Made by a program: the position numbers and the translations under genes. Shown here piece after piece: positions 1 to 6,290 of a stretch of DNA of 6,807 nt. The stretch is from Rubrobacter sp. (GTDB lineage: Bacteria > Actinomycetota > Rubrobacteria > Rubrobacterales > Rubrobacteraceae). The stretch is taken from NCBI GenBank assembly GCA_019247245.1, contig JAFAPF010000226.1, positions 1 to 6,807 of the forward strand, in the 5' to 3' direction. The notes below the pieces were generated by a model. The model saw only the letters and a program-made list of their open reading frames with translations. It had not been told where the DNA came from and searched no databases. The stretch's first letter is position 1. Every line of letters begins with the position of its first letter.

Positions 1-2475
1 TTTGCCGACTACTTCCTCATCGTGTGGGACTTCGTAAAGTACGCTAAGGACGGGAAGATAGCGGTAGGACCGGGGCGGGGGTCGGCGGCGGGATCGATAG
101 TCGCTTACGCCTTAGAGATCACCGATCTAGACCCGCTCGAATACTCGCTGCTCTTCGAGAGGTTTTTGAACCCGGACCGGGTCAGCATGCCCGATGTGGA
201 TATAGACTTCTCGGTCTCGGGGAGGAGCGAAGTGATGAGGTACGTTACCGAGAAGTATGGTGGCCACGAGCACGTGGCTCAGATAATCACCTTCGGTACC
301 TTGGGTGCCCGGGCCGCTATCCGGGATGCAGGTCGCGTTTTCCAATATCCCTATGAGGCCACTGATAAACTGGCAAAGTTCATTCCCGAAAAACCGGTAG
401 GAACGAGCCTACGAGACATCCTACGAAAGGAGAATGGAAAGTACATACCCGGCGACAAACACCCGGGGACGGCGCAAGAGATGCTCAGGTTCGTCCAAGA
501 GAACGCCGACGCTGAACACATCCTCGATATCGCCTTCCAGATAGAAGGCTTCGCCCGTCACGCCTCCATCCACGCCGCCGGTGTGGTTATCTCTGGAGAG
601 CCCCTGACCGACATCGTACCCCTTCAGAAGGGCCGTAACGACGAGGTTATGGTTCAGCACCCGATGTCCGACGTCGAGGCCTTGGGGCTCTTGAAGGTAG
701 ATTTCTTGGGGCTGAGAAACCTCGATGTGATCGAAGAGACTTTGGAAACCATCCGCCGCGCTACCGGCGAAGAGATAGACATCCGCAATATTCCGCTGGA
801 CGACGAGAGGACGTTAAAACTCTTTGCGAGGGGAGACACGTTCGGGGTCTTTCAGTTTGAGTCGAGCGGGATGCAGCGGATGCTTCAAGAGGTCCGACCC
901 GACCGCTTCGATGACCTAGTGGCTCTCAACGCTCTGTACCGACCCGGTCCTATGGACTACATACCGAACTTCAAGCGTGGCAAGCACGACCCCGGGAGCG
1001 TGCAATACCGCGACTTGCGGCTCAAGCCTATTCTGGAGCCGACCTACGGCGTTGCGGCCTACCAGGAGCAGCTCATGGAGATCTCCAAAACCCTAGGTGG
1101 CTTTACCCCTGGCGAGGCTGACACCTTACGCAAGGCCATCGGCAAAAAGAACGCCAAGCTCCTTGCCACGCTCAAAGACAAGTTCATCGAAGGCTGCGCT
1201 GCCAACCAAGTTGCTCCGAAGGTCGCCGAGGAGCTGTGGAACTGGATGGAGAAGGCCGGCGGTTACTCGTTCAATAAGAGCCACAGTGCTTGTTACTCGT
1301 TCCTCGCCTTCCAGACCGCGTATCTCAAAGCGCACTACCCGCAGGCTTACATGGCCGCTCTCATGAGCAGCGTGATGAACACCAAGGATCGGGTGCCGCA
1401 GTACGTGGCGGAGGCCCGGGCGATGGGTATAGAGGTTCTGCCGCCGGATGTCAACGAGAGCGGGCACCGCTTCACGGCGGTGAGCCAGACCATCCGCTTC
1501 GGCCTCTCGGCGGTAAAAAACGTCGGGAGCAACTGTGTTGAGGCTATCATAAAAGCAAGAGAGAAAGATGGACCTTTCGAGGATCTCTTCGACTTCTGTG
1601 AGCGTGTAGGCACGAAAATGTACAACAAGCGCACCATCGAGTCGCTCATAAAATGCGGAGCCTTCGACTCGACCAGACATTCCCGAGTGGCCATGCTCGA
1701 GGTTCACGCCGAGGCCGTCGAATTAGCCCAGAAAGGTTCCAAAACCGCCAGCACTGAGCAGTTCTGCATGTTCGACGTTGCTGAGCTTGCTCCACCCCGG
1801 CCTCCGATACCGGAAACTGAGGATGACTGGCGCGGCATCCTAGAGTGGGAGAAAGAGGCTTTGGGGCTCTACGTCTCCGACCATCCGTTACGTCCTATGC
1901 TCCACAAGCTCAAAAAGCACGCAGATACAAGCGTATCGGACCTAGATCACTGCCATGATGGGCAGCTCGTATGCGTCGGCGGGCTCGCAACCTCCGTGAG
2001 GCGCAACACTACCCGTAAGGGCGATGTGATGGGTATGCTCCAGCTCGACGACATGCGCGGGCTCGCCGAGGTCATGGTCTTCCCTAGGGTCTATGCCAAA
2101 TGTGCTGGCAGCGTGCGAGAGGACGCGATCGTAAAGATTAAAGGCCGCGTCGAGCGCAAAGAGGGCATCCCGCGCATCATTGCGATGGGTATAGAGGAGC
2201 TACACCTAGAGCCTGGACCCGACCCTATCTACCTCGACGCCGGTGCGTTTATAGATCGACCGCGTTCTCTGGTGTACGAGGCGTTCGAGGTGATCGGCCG
2301 CCACCCTGGTGATAGTCCTCTCGTGCTCGTTTCTGGTGATGGTAGTCCGGAGGAAACCATCTGCACCGTGCGAGACTCCTCCGACCTCTATGCTGAGTTG
2401 AAGCAAATCTTGGGCCCGCGGTGCATAAGCGCCGTACGTAAAACTCCAAAGCCTGAGATGGAACAGGTCTCCTGA
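1..2475 (+). CDS. dnaE: DNA polymerase III alpha subunit, 5'-truncated by window edge
   Basis: This is the replicative DNA polymerase (C-family alpha subunit), which extends primers within the holoenzyme at the replication fork. The frame is open from base 1 (first codons FADYFLIVWD), so the GTG at 22 is internal. About 335 N-terminal residues, including the PHP domain, lie off the left edge, and 824 codons remain. Numbering from base 1, GPGRGSAAGS (24-33) and PDVDIDF (64-70) mark the palm. D67 and D69 match the E. coli catalytic pair D401/D403, and D234 in KVDFLGLR matches D555. YRPGPM (313-318) and the SFNKSHS stretch belong to the palm/finger region. QFCMF (587-591) sits where the beta-clamp-binding motif is expected. 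An OB-fold-like stretch spans about 652-725, followed by a C-terminal domain ending EMEQVS. The frame is intact throughout. dnaE rather than polC, because no exonuclease insertion is seen. No convincing terminator follows the stop. Confidence 0.97.
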   Translation, partial: FADYFLIVWDFVKYAKDGKIAVGPGRGSAAGSIVAYALEITDLDPLEYSLLFERFLNPDRVSMPDVDIDFSVSGRSEVMRYVTEKYGGHEHVAQIITFGTLGARAAIRDAGRVFQYPYEATDKLAKFIPEKPVGTSLRDILRKENGKYIPGDKHPGTAQEMLRFVQENADAEHILDIAFQIEGFARHASIHAAGVVISGEPLTDIVPLQKGRNDEVMVQHPMSDVEALGLLKVDFLGLRNLDVIEETLETIRRATGEEIDIRNIPLDDERTLKLFARGDTFGVFQFESSGMQRMLQEVRPDRFDDLVALNALYRPGPMDYIPNFKRGKHDPGSVQYRDLRLKPILEPTYGVAAYQEQLMEISKTLGGFTPGEADTLRKAIGKKNAKLLATLKDKFIEGCAANQVAPKVAEELWNWMEKAGGYSFNKSHSACYSFLAFQTAYLKAHYPQAYMAALMSSVMNTKDRVPQYVAEARAMGIEVLPPDVNESGHRFTAVSQTIRFGLSAVKNVGSNCVEAIIKAREKDGPFEDLFDFCERVGTKMYNKRTIESLIKCGAFDSTRHSRVAMLEVHAEAVELAQKGSKTASTEQFCMFDVAELAPPRPPIPETEDDWRGILEWEKEALGLYVSDHPLRPMLHKLKKHADTSVSDLDHCHDGQLVCVGGLATSVRRNTTRKGDVMGMLQLDDMRGLAEVMVFPRVYAKCAGSVREDAIVKIKGRVERKEGIPRIIAMGIEELHLEPGPDPIYLDAGAFIDRPRSLVYEAFEVIGRHPGDSPLVLVSGDGSPEETICTVRDSSDLYAELKQILGPRCISAVRKTPKPEMEQVS

Positions 2476-2753
2476 GTTCTTACCGTAAAGAAAAACAGCG
2501 GTACTCGTCAAACGAGAGAGCACTGCGGAAAGATAGAATGAGCATGAAGGCGAAGCGTGGCCTAGGACTTGGGCTCGTGTTAGAGGGGCATGGCCCGCAG
2601 GTGCGAAGCCACGCTGGAAAAATGGGTTGAGTGGAAGCTTTTGAAGCTGGCCGAAGAGCAATAGCCCCTCTGCCAGAAGGCTCTTCCTGAGCGGGATGGT
2701 TGCATGTGTTGCGGGTTAGCAGGAGGTCGGGAGCTACATGTTAGAATCGGCTT
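2476..2753. other. dnaE-msrB intergenic region with interleaved inverted repeats
   Basis: No convincing protein gene is present. Two perfect 8-base complementary pairs interleave: AGCGTGGC (2554-2561) with GCCACGCT (2608-2615), and AGAGGGGC (2582-2589) with GCCCCTCT (2664-2671). If transcribed, this arrangement would be a pseudoknot. A third pair, GAAGAGC (2653-2659) with GCTCTTC (2680-2686), and a small hairpin AGCTT-TTG-AAGCT (2636-2648) lie downstream. I could not match it to tmRNA, RNase P, SRP RNA, or the TPP, cobalamin, SAM or T-box consensus motifs. Roughly one such 8-base pair is expected by chance in this length, so an RNA gene or leader is only a possibility. Confidence 0.3.
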
Positions 2754-2818
2754 ATGGCAGAGAAAATACAGAAGACCGAGGAGGAATGGCAAAGAGAGCT
2801 TACGCCCGAGCAGTATAG
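2721..2818 (+). promoter_or_regulatory. Orphan Shine-Dalgarno with short ORF overlapping the msrB start
   Basis: AGGAGGT (2721-2727), a full anti-16S match, lies 10 bases before an ATG at 2738. That ATG opens a 26-codon frame ([10 protein letters not shown]...) ending at TAG 2816-2818, out of frame with msrB and overlapping its first 65 bases. The same Shine-Dalgarno is 26 bases from the msrB ATG, too far for normal use. An in-frame TAG at 2742-2744 prevents msrB from starting further upstream. The short frame may be a translated leader that interferes with msrB, or the Shine-Dalgarno may be coincidental. No homology is claimed. Confidence 0.3.
2739..2747 (+). promoter_or_regulatory. Extended -10 promoter of msrB, leaderless type
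   Basis: TGT-TAGAAT is an extended -10 element (TGn plus five of six TATAAT positions). It ends six bases before the msrB ATG at 2754. Transcription would start on or next to the A of the start codon, giving a leaderless mRNA. No good -35 box is visible 16-18 bases upstream, which extended -10 promoters tolerate. The M32 gene at 6140 has the same TGnTAGnAT-N6-ATG arrangement. Confidence 0.5.
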
Positions 2819-3164
2819 GGTTACGCGGAAGAAGGGCACCGAACTGGCCTTTACAGGCGAGTACTGGAATCACAAGAGAGAAGGTGTTTACCGTTGTATC
2901 GGCTGTGGAACACCGCTTTTTAGCTCCGAGACGAAGTATGACTCCGGCACAGGCTGGCCGAGCTTCTACGCGCCCGTCGACGAGCGTAACGTCGAGACCG
3001 AAGAGGATCGTAGCTTCTTCATGCGGCGCACGGAGGTGCACTGCGCTGTTTGTGGTGCGCACCAGGGTCACATCTTCGACGACGGACCCGAGCCAACGGG
3101 CAAGCGTTACTGTATCAACTCGACCTCGCTCGACTTCGAGCCGAACACTAAGTCTAGCGAGTAG
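2754..3164 (+). CDS. msrB: Peptide-methionine (R)-S-oxide reductase MsrB
   Basis: This cytosolic repair enzyme reduces methionine-R-sulfoxide in oxidised proteins and peptides back to methionine, normally at the expense of thioredoxin. The protein has 136 residues, the usual single-domain MsrB length. The SelR core is complete: two CxxC zinc pairs (C48/C51 and C97/C100), GTGWPSFY (65-72), [12 protein letters not shown] (101-112) with H103 and H106, and the catalytic C120 in RYCINS. T66 occupies the position that is the resolving cysteine in enzymes such as E. coli MsrB (GCGWPSF). Recycling therefore probably uses another thiol or direct reduction, as in other MsrB proteins lacking this cysteine. 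The ATG is fixed by an in-frame TAG at 2742-2744 and the natural [13 protein letters not shown]-terminus. There is no adjacent msrA. The gene converges on the small minus-strand gene with a 50-base gap, where only a short CGAAGCTTCG palindrome (3194-3203) is seen. Confidence 0.96.
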   Translation: MAEKIQKTEEEWQRELTPEQYRVTRKKGTELAFTGEYWNHKREGVYRCIGCGTPLFSSETKYDSGTGWPSFYAPVDERNVETEEDRSFFMRRTEVHCAVCGAHQGHIFDDGPEPTGKRYCINSTSLDFEPNTKSSE

Positions 3165-3214
3165 ACAGCGCAGCTGGTACGTTCAGTTCGGGTCGAAGCT
3201 TCGCGTCTCTTCAA

Positions 3215-3502
3215 TTACTCTCTCGACTGAAGGGCGTCACGGCCTTCCAGGGGCTCGGGACACAGATCAATACCCGCCTTCTCAATCCAGAACCCCCCCG
3301 CGGTTGAAATTTGAGGAGCACCCTTTCTCGTTATATAACTAGCGTCTTCGAGTTCGTTCCTTGTGCGTGTAAATTTCTCCTCGTCCCATGTTAGTTGGTT
3401 CATGAGGGCTTCTTCGTCGACCTGATAGTCGTTGAACCTGTCGGCTAGCTTGCAGGCGGCTTCAAGAAATGTGTACTGATCCGAGCTTAAGTCATCCGCC
3501 AT
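3215..3502 (-). CDS. Small putative winged-helix protein, function unknown
   Basis: This 95-residue acidic protein does not match any named family I recognise. The central part resembles a winged helix: a predicted helix around 11-26, a helix-turn-helix-like stretch around 31-52 (EEALMNQLTWDEEKFTRTRNE), the recognition-helix ending LEDASYITR, then a wing-like QISTAGGFWIEKA (64-76), which recalls the 'T-x-x-G-i-x-x-iE' end of small MarR-like or PadR-like proteins. The last 15 or so residues look like an unstructured tail. No membrane segment or signal peptide is seen. A strong Shine-Dalgarno (AGGGAGGT) supports the ATG at 3502. A run of seven G on the coding strand (plus-strand C at 3293-3299) falls inside the wing codons. 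A DNA-binding role is inferred from shape only. It is divergent from the SDR pseudogene. Confidence 0.65.
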   Translation of the reverse strand: MADDLSSDQYTFLEAACKLADRFNDYQVDEEALMNQLTWDEEKFTRTRNELEDASYITRKGAPQISTAGGFWIEKAGIDLCPEPLEGRDALQSRE

Positions 3503-3512
3503 CGTGGTTGCT

Positions 3513-3520
3513 ACCTCCCT
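3513..3520 (-). promoter_or_regulatory. Shine-Dalgarno for the small winged-helix gene
   Basis: The minus strand reads AGGGAGGT, 10 bases before the ATG at 3502. This is a near-perfect match to the anti-Shine-Dalgarno and is the main support for this small gene and its start. No convincing -10/-35 pair was found further upstream. Confidence 0.7.
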
Positions 3521-3587
3521 TAGTTTGGTCCTCAGGATCTCTCACGTCTTACGGTTACTTTAACTGTTCCTTTTGCCAGTAGCGAGT

Positions 3588-3611
3588 GGCGGTAACCCGC
3601 CCAATTTTTTT
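3588..3611 (+). terminator. Rho-independent terminator, no obvious cognate gene
   Basis: GGCGG (3588-3592) pairs with CCGCC (3597-3601) around a TAAC loop, followed by CAA and seven T (3605-3611). The all-GC stem and T-run fit an intrinsic terminator for plus-strand transcription. The nearest upstream plus-strand gene is msrB, which ends 424 bases earlier, and the intervening minus-strand gene would be read antisense. It could end an msrB read-through transcript, a small RNA from about 3503-3611, or an attenuator-like leader of the former SDR gene 157 bases downstream. Confidence 0.5.
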
Positions 3612-3691
3612 ACGACCAAGTTTCTGATAAATAGGGAGTGCCGACAATAGCAGCTCCTGTATACGCAGCTGCTTTAGCCACTGCTCAGAGG

Positions 3692-3704
3692 ACCGACGGT
3701 CGGT
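3692..3704. repeat. 13-base palindrome in divergent spacer, possible operator
   Basis: ACCGAC-G-GTCGGT is a perfect inverted repeat with a single central base. It sits 64 bases upstream of the SDR pseudogene start and is flanked by two ACTGCTC copies (3680-3686 and 3710-3716) exactly 30 bases apart. The position fits a regulator site between divergent genes, but no regulator is known and such a short repeat can arise by chance. Confidence 0.3.
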
Positions 3705-3752
3705 TAAGTACTGCTCGAAGTGGGGACACCTGCTGGTAGTCACCGGTAAGAT

Positions 3753-3759
3753 AGGAGAG
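3753..3759 (+). promoter_or_regulatory. Shine-Dalgarno of the SDR pseudogene
   Basis: AGGAGAG lies eight bases before the ATG at 3768. The intact translation signal marks the original start of the now-broken gene and shows that the relic is complete at its 5' end. Confidence 0.6.
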
Positions 3760-3767
3760 CGACAACC

Positions 3768-4551
3768 ATGAAGGAGACGCCTATCCAGCTGCGACCGACA
3801 GCTGCTGGTGTGGACTGACGGGGCGCAGCGCGCTGGTGACCGGAGCTGCGAGCAGCATCGGACCGGCTTGTGCGCAAAGGCTGGCTCGGGCGAGCGCTGT
3901 AGTTGCCGTGCTAGATGTGAACGGGGACGCGGCAAAGGATGTGGCCGAAAAGATCGGTGGTGAGGCGCTGCAAGCAGACCTCTCCGACTACGAAGTGCTC
4001 GATAGCTTGCGGGTAGAGGCGGACGTTGTGGTCCACGATACGGGTCTGTAGCACGGTCGCGCCTATCGAGGACTTCCCACCCGAGCGTTTCTCTATGATG
4101 TTAAGGCTTATGCTGGAGGCTCCCTTCAGGATCGTGTGCGCAGCGCTGCCGGGAATGTATGAGAAAGGGTTGGGCGTGTGATCAACATCTCCTCCGTGCA
4201 TAGCCTGCAGGCTTCGCCGTACAAGGCGGCTTACGTGGCCGCCAAGCACGGCTTGGAAGGGTTCTCGAAGGTCTTGGCGCTGGAGGGAGGCCCGCACGGC
4301 GTAACTTCCAACTATGTCTGTCCGGCCTTTGTCAGGACGCCGCTCGTCGAGAACCAAATCGCCGATCAGGCCAGGACTTGGGGATCCCTGAGGATGAGGT
4401 GATCGAGAAGATCATGCTTGAGGCACCGGTGATCAAACGTCTCATCGAGCCCGAAGAGGGCGCCGGGCTGGTAGTGTTCCTCTGCGCTTCGGAGGCATCG
4501 TTCATTAGCGGTGCGTCCATCACCATAGACGGTGGTTGGACTGCGCGCTGA
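3768..4551 (+). pseudogene. 3-hydroxybutyrate dehydrogenase-like SDR pseudogene, multiple frameshifts
   Basis: This is the relic of a classical short-chain dehydrogenase/reductase, most like D-3-hydroxybutyrate dehydrogenase, which interconverts 3-hydroxybutyrate and acetoacetate with NAD(H). The pieces join into a full-length protein of about 260 residues: MKETPIQLRPTAAGVD (3768-3815), the Rossmann start LTGRSALVTGAASSIG onward (3815-4048), VAPIEDFPPERF to MYEKG (4056-4169), [20 protein letters not shown] with the active-site YxxxK (4178-4383), and [10 protein letters not shown] to IDGGWTAR (4384-4551). The lesions are a lost base near 3815, CAG-to-TAG at 4049-4051, an extra G near 4055, a lost base in 4170-4177, and a lost G in the run at 4380-4383. 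Conserved residues have also drifted: NNAG reads HDTG, and TGxxxGIG reads TGAASSIG. Loss of function is clear. The exact substrate is inferred from the AYVAAKHG and DGGWTA-type motifs. Confidence 0.92.
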
Positions 4552-4628
4552 AACTCCTCCGGTAGCTTCCCAATAAAGTAAATTTTCCTGGCTCCTGGCA
4601 CGGCTAAGCGTCCGCCAGTCTCCGGCTG

Positions 4629-6140
4629 CTAGTCCAGGTCGTACAGCTCGCTAAACTTGTTCTTCAGATAGCGTAAGTAGGGGGCGGTATCCAGTGGCCG
4701 GCCGGTGACCCGTTCGATCAACTCGTCCGGATAGTAGCGGGAGCCATGGCGGTAAATGTTTTCCCTGAGCCAGATATGGAGGGTAGAGAACTTACCTTCT
4801 TTCATTTCGATTGGGATTTCTCGCCGTTGCTTGAGGGCTTCGTCGAAGAACTGTACGGAGAGGACGTTGCCGATCGCGTAGGTCGGGAAGTATCCGAAGA
4901 GCCCGTTTGACCAGTGAACGTCCTGCAAGACGCCTTCGGTGTTGTTTTCGGGGGTTATGTCAAGGTATTCTTTCATCTTGGCATTCCAGGCGGCGGGAAG
5001 ATCCACCACAGATAGTTCATCCTCGATAAGGGCAACCTCAAGCTCGAAGCGCAGAAGAATATGCAGGTTGTAAGTGACCTCGTCGGCCTCGACCCGGATA
5101 CTGGACGCCTCGAGTACGTTAATCGCACGGTAGAACGCTTCGAGATCTACTTCACTCAAAGCCCCCGGAAATGCCTTTTGCAGCATGGTATAGTAGTATG
5201 ACCAGAACAGCTTCGACCGACCGACGAGGTTCTCCCACAGTCTAGACTGCGACTCATGTAAGCCCATAGACGTACCGCCACCTAGAGGCGTGCGGGCGTA
5301 GTCCGGGTTTATCCCCTGCTCGTAGAGGGCGTGACCGGCCTCGTGCATGGTGCCGAAGAGAGCGGGCGCAAGCCATCCTTTATCGAAGCGTGTCGTTATA
5401 CGCACGTCGCCCGGGCCAAAGTTTATGCAGAACGGGTGAACAGCGCGGTCCTGCCGACCTCGCTCCCAGTCGTAGCCAAAGGCGTTGATCACCACCTTCC
5501 CGAACTTCTCCTGCTCGGCCTCGACGAATGTTCCATGTAGGAGCGCCGTGCGGTCCTCCTCATATGCGCGTCCGGCGATCGCTCGAACGATAGGTACGAT
5601 GCCCTCTTTAAGCTCTTCGAACATCGTCTCAAGTTGGACCGTTCTCGCCCCCGGCTCGTAGCCGTCGAGAAGAGCGTCGTAGGGATGGCCGTCGTAGCCT
5701 AGGTGCTCGGTGGTCTCACGCTGGAGGCGTACGATCTTCTGTAAATGCGGAGCGAAGAGGGACCAGTCAGATTCCTCCCTTGCTTTCACCCAGGCCGATT
5801 CGGCCAGCGTGGTCGTGCGGGCGATCTCAGCGACCAACTTTGCGGGCAGCCTGGTTGCCCGTTCGTGATCGCGACGGACACGCCGCAACAGGGCGCCTTT
5901 CTCCGAAGAGGGGTCCAGCTCTTCCGAAGAGCCGAGGAGCCTATTCATCTCGGCATCTGTGAACATCTCGTGGGCGAGTCGACTCAAAGTCGCCATTTGC
6001 TCAGCCCGACCTGCAACACCCCCCTCGGGCATGTACGTCTGTCGGTCCCAGAAAAGCAGACCGTTCGCCGAGCTCAGATCGCTTATGGTCGCCAGCCGAT
6101 CCTTGAGCCGTTCGTACACGGACTCACGTTCCTCGGTCAT
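4629..6140 (-). CDS. M32 family metallocarboxypeptidase (carboxypeptidase Taq type)
   Basis: This cytosolic zinc carboxypeptidase removes C-terminal residues from peptides, with broad specificity in the family. The protein has 503 residues, the normal M32 length. All signature motifs are present in order: HPF (235-237), DVRITT (245-250), the zinc motif HEAGH (266-270; ligands H266 and H270, catalytic E267), HESQ (295-298; third ligand E296), IRVEAD (348-353) and GVLQDVHW (403-410). The N-terminus (LLFWDRQTYMPEGG, 28-41) is also typical. No signal peptide or membrane segment is seen. An in-frame TAG four codons upstream (6150-6152) fixes the start near the ATG at 6140. There is no Shine-Dalgarno, but an extended -10 lies six bases upstream, so the mRNA may be leaderless. 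It converges on the SDR pseudogene across a 77-base gap with no convincing terminator. Confidence 0.97.
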   Translation of the reverse strand: MTEERESVYERLKDRLATISDLSSANGLLFWDRQTYMPEGGVAGRAEQMATLSRLAHEMFTDAEMNRLLGSSEELDPSSEKGALLRRVRRDHERATRLPAKLVAEIARTTTLAESAWVKAREESDWSLFAPHLQKIVRLQRETTEHLGYDGHPYDALLDGYEPGARTVQLETMFEELKEGIVPIVRAIAGRAYEEDRTALLHGTFVEAEQEKFGKVVINAFGYDWERGRQDRAVHPFCINFGPGDVRITTRFDKGWLAPALFGTMHEAGHALYEQGINPDYARTPLGGGTSMGLHESQSRLWENLVGRSKLFWSYYYTMLQKAFPGALSEVDLEAFYRAINVLEASSIRVEADEVTYNLHILLRFELEVALIEDELSVVDLPAAWNAKMKEYLDITPENNTEGVLQDVHWSNGLFGYFPTYAIGNVLSVQFFDEALKQRREIPIEMKEGKFSTLHIWLRENIYRHGSRYYPDELIERVTGRPLDTAPYLRYLKNKFSELYDLD

Positions 6141-6146
6141 GAACCC

Positions 6147-6155
6147 ATACTAGCA
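6147..6155 (-). promoter_or_regulatory. Extended -10 promoter of the M32 carboxypeptidase, leaderless type
   Basis: On the minus strand TGC-TAGTAT ends six bases before the ATG at 6140, the same spacing and TGnTAGnAT pattern as msrB. No -35 match is seen. An alternative -10, TATGAT (6155-6160), lies eight bases further upstream and would give a leader of about eight bases. Either way the transcript would carry little or no Shine-Dalgarno. Confidence 0.45.
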
Positions 6156-6231
6156 TCATACAGGTGAAGTAGGGCTGCGTCCGAAGATTTTCCTTATATA
6201 GAGGGCTATTTGCAGGAAAAACGCGAGGGTG

Positions 6232-6249
6232 AAAAGGGCCGGGCAGCCC
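6232..6249 (-). terminator. Weak possible terminator after the integrase gene
   Basis: On the minus strand GGGC (6246-6249) can pair with GCCC (6236-6239) around a six-base loop, followed by four T (6232-6235), 42 bases past the integrase stop. The stem is only four GC pairs, so termination would be weak. The same GCAGCCC (6243-6249) is also complementary to GGGCTGC at 6172-6178. Confidence 0.25.
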
Positions 6250-6263
6250 ATGACAATCTTTAA

Positions 6264-6283
6264 TACACCAATTTGTACACCAA
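6264..6283. repeat. Tandem 8-base direct repeat, possible integrase arm-type site
   Basis: TACACCAA occurs at 6264-6271 and again at 6276-6283, on the minus strand TTGGTGTA twice with a CAAA spacer. The copies are 12 bases apart, roughly one helical turn, and end eight bases beyond the integrase stop codon. Tyrosine integrases of phages and integrative elements bind short direct repeats of this kind (arm-type sites) with their N-terminal domain, usually close to the int gene in att DNA. The role is inferred from position and spacing. The core crossover site was not identified. Confidence 0.4.
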
Positions 6284-6290
6284 CGCGAAT

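Noticed and set aside
1126..1707. A 193-codon minus-strand ORF inside dnaE.
   Set aside because: It lies wholly antisense to conserved polymerase sequence and has no recognisable domain; it is a shadow frame.
2538..2630. A 30-codon ORF whose start, MSMKAKRGLGLGLVLEG, recalls the KRGLGRGL box at the ParB N-terminus.
   Set aside because: The frame stops after 30 codons, there is no further ParB-like sequence, no parA is present and no clear Shine-Dalgarno precedes it. Low-complexity coincidence is more likely.
2704..3342. A 212-codon plus-strand ORF overlapping msrB.
   Set aside because: It is an alternative frame of msrB with Arg/Ser/Thr-rich composition. The msrB frame has every family motif.
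3503..3570. A GGAAC...CGT pattern upstream of the winged-helix gene, like an ECF sigma promoter.
   Set aside because: The spacings available (12 or 19 bases) do not fit the usual 16-18 base window.
3723..3752. A -35 (GGGACA) and -10 (TAAGAT) pair before the SDR pseudogene.
   Set aside because: The -10 abuts the Shine-Dalgarno at 3753, so transcription would begin inside or after it and the ribosome site would be lost.
3555..3935. A 126-codon minus-strand ORF across the divergent spacer and the start of the SDR relic.
   Set aside because: It is antisense to recognisable SDR coding sequence, is rich in Arg, Ser and Pro as shadow frames are, and shows no motif or ribosome site.
4595..4618. A bulged hairpin (CTGG..CGG with CCG-CCAG) between the convergent SDR relic and M32 gene, considered as a bidirectional terminator.
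   Set aside because: It needs a two-base bulge and has no T-run directly after it on either strand.
6141..6290. A tRNA gene as the integrase attachment site.
   Set aside because: No cloverleaf, T-loop GTTCGA-type motif or CCA end was found on either strand.
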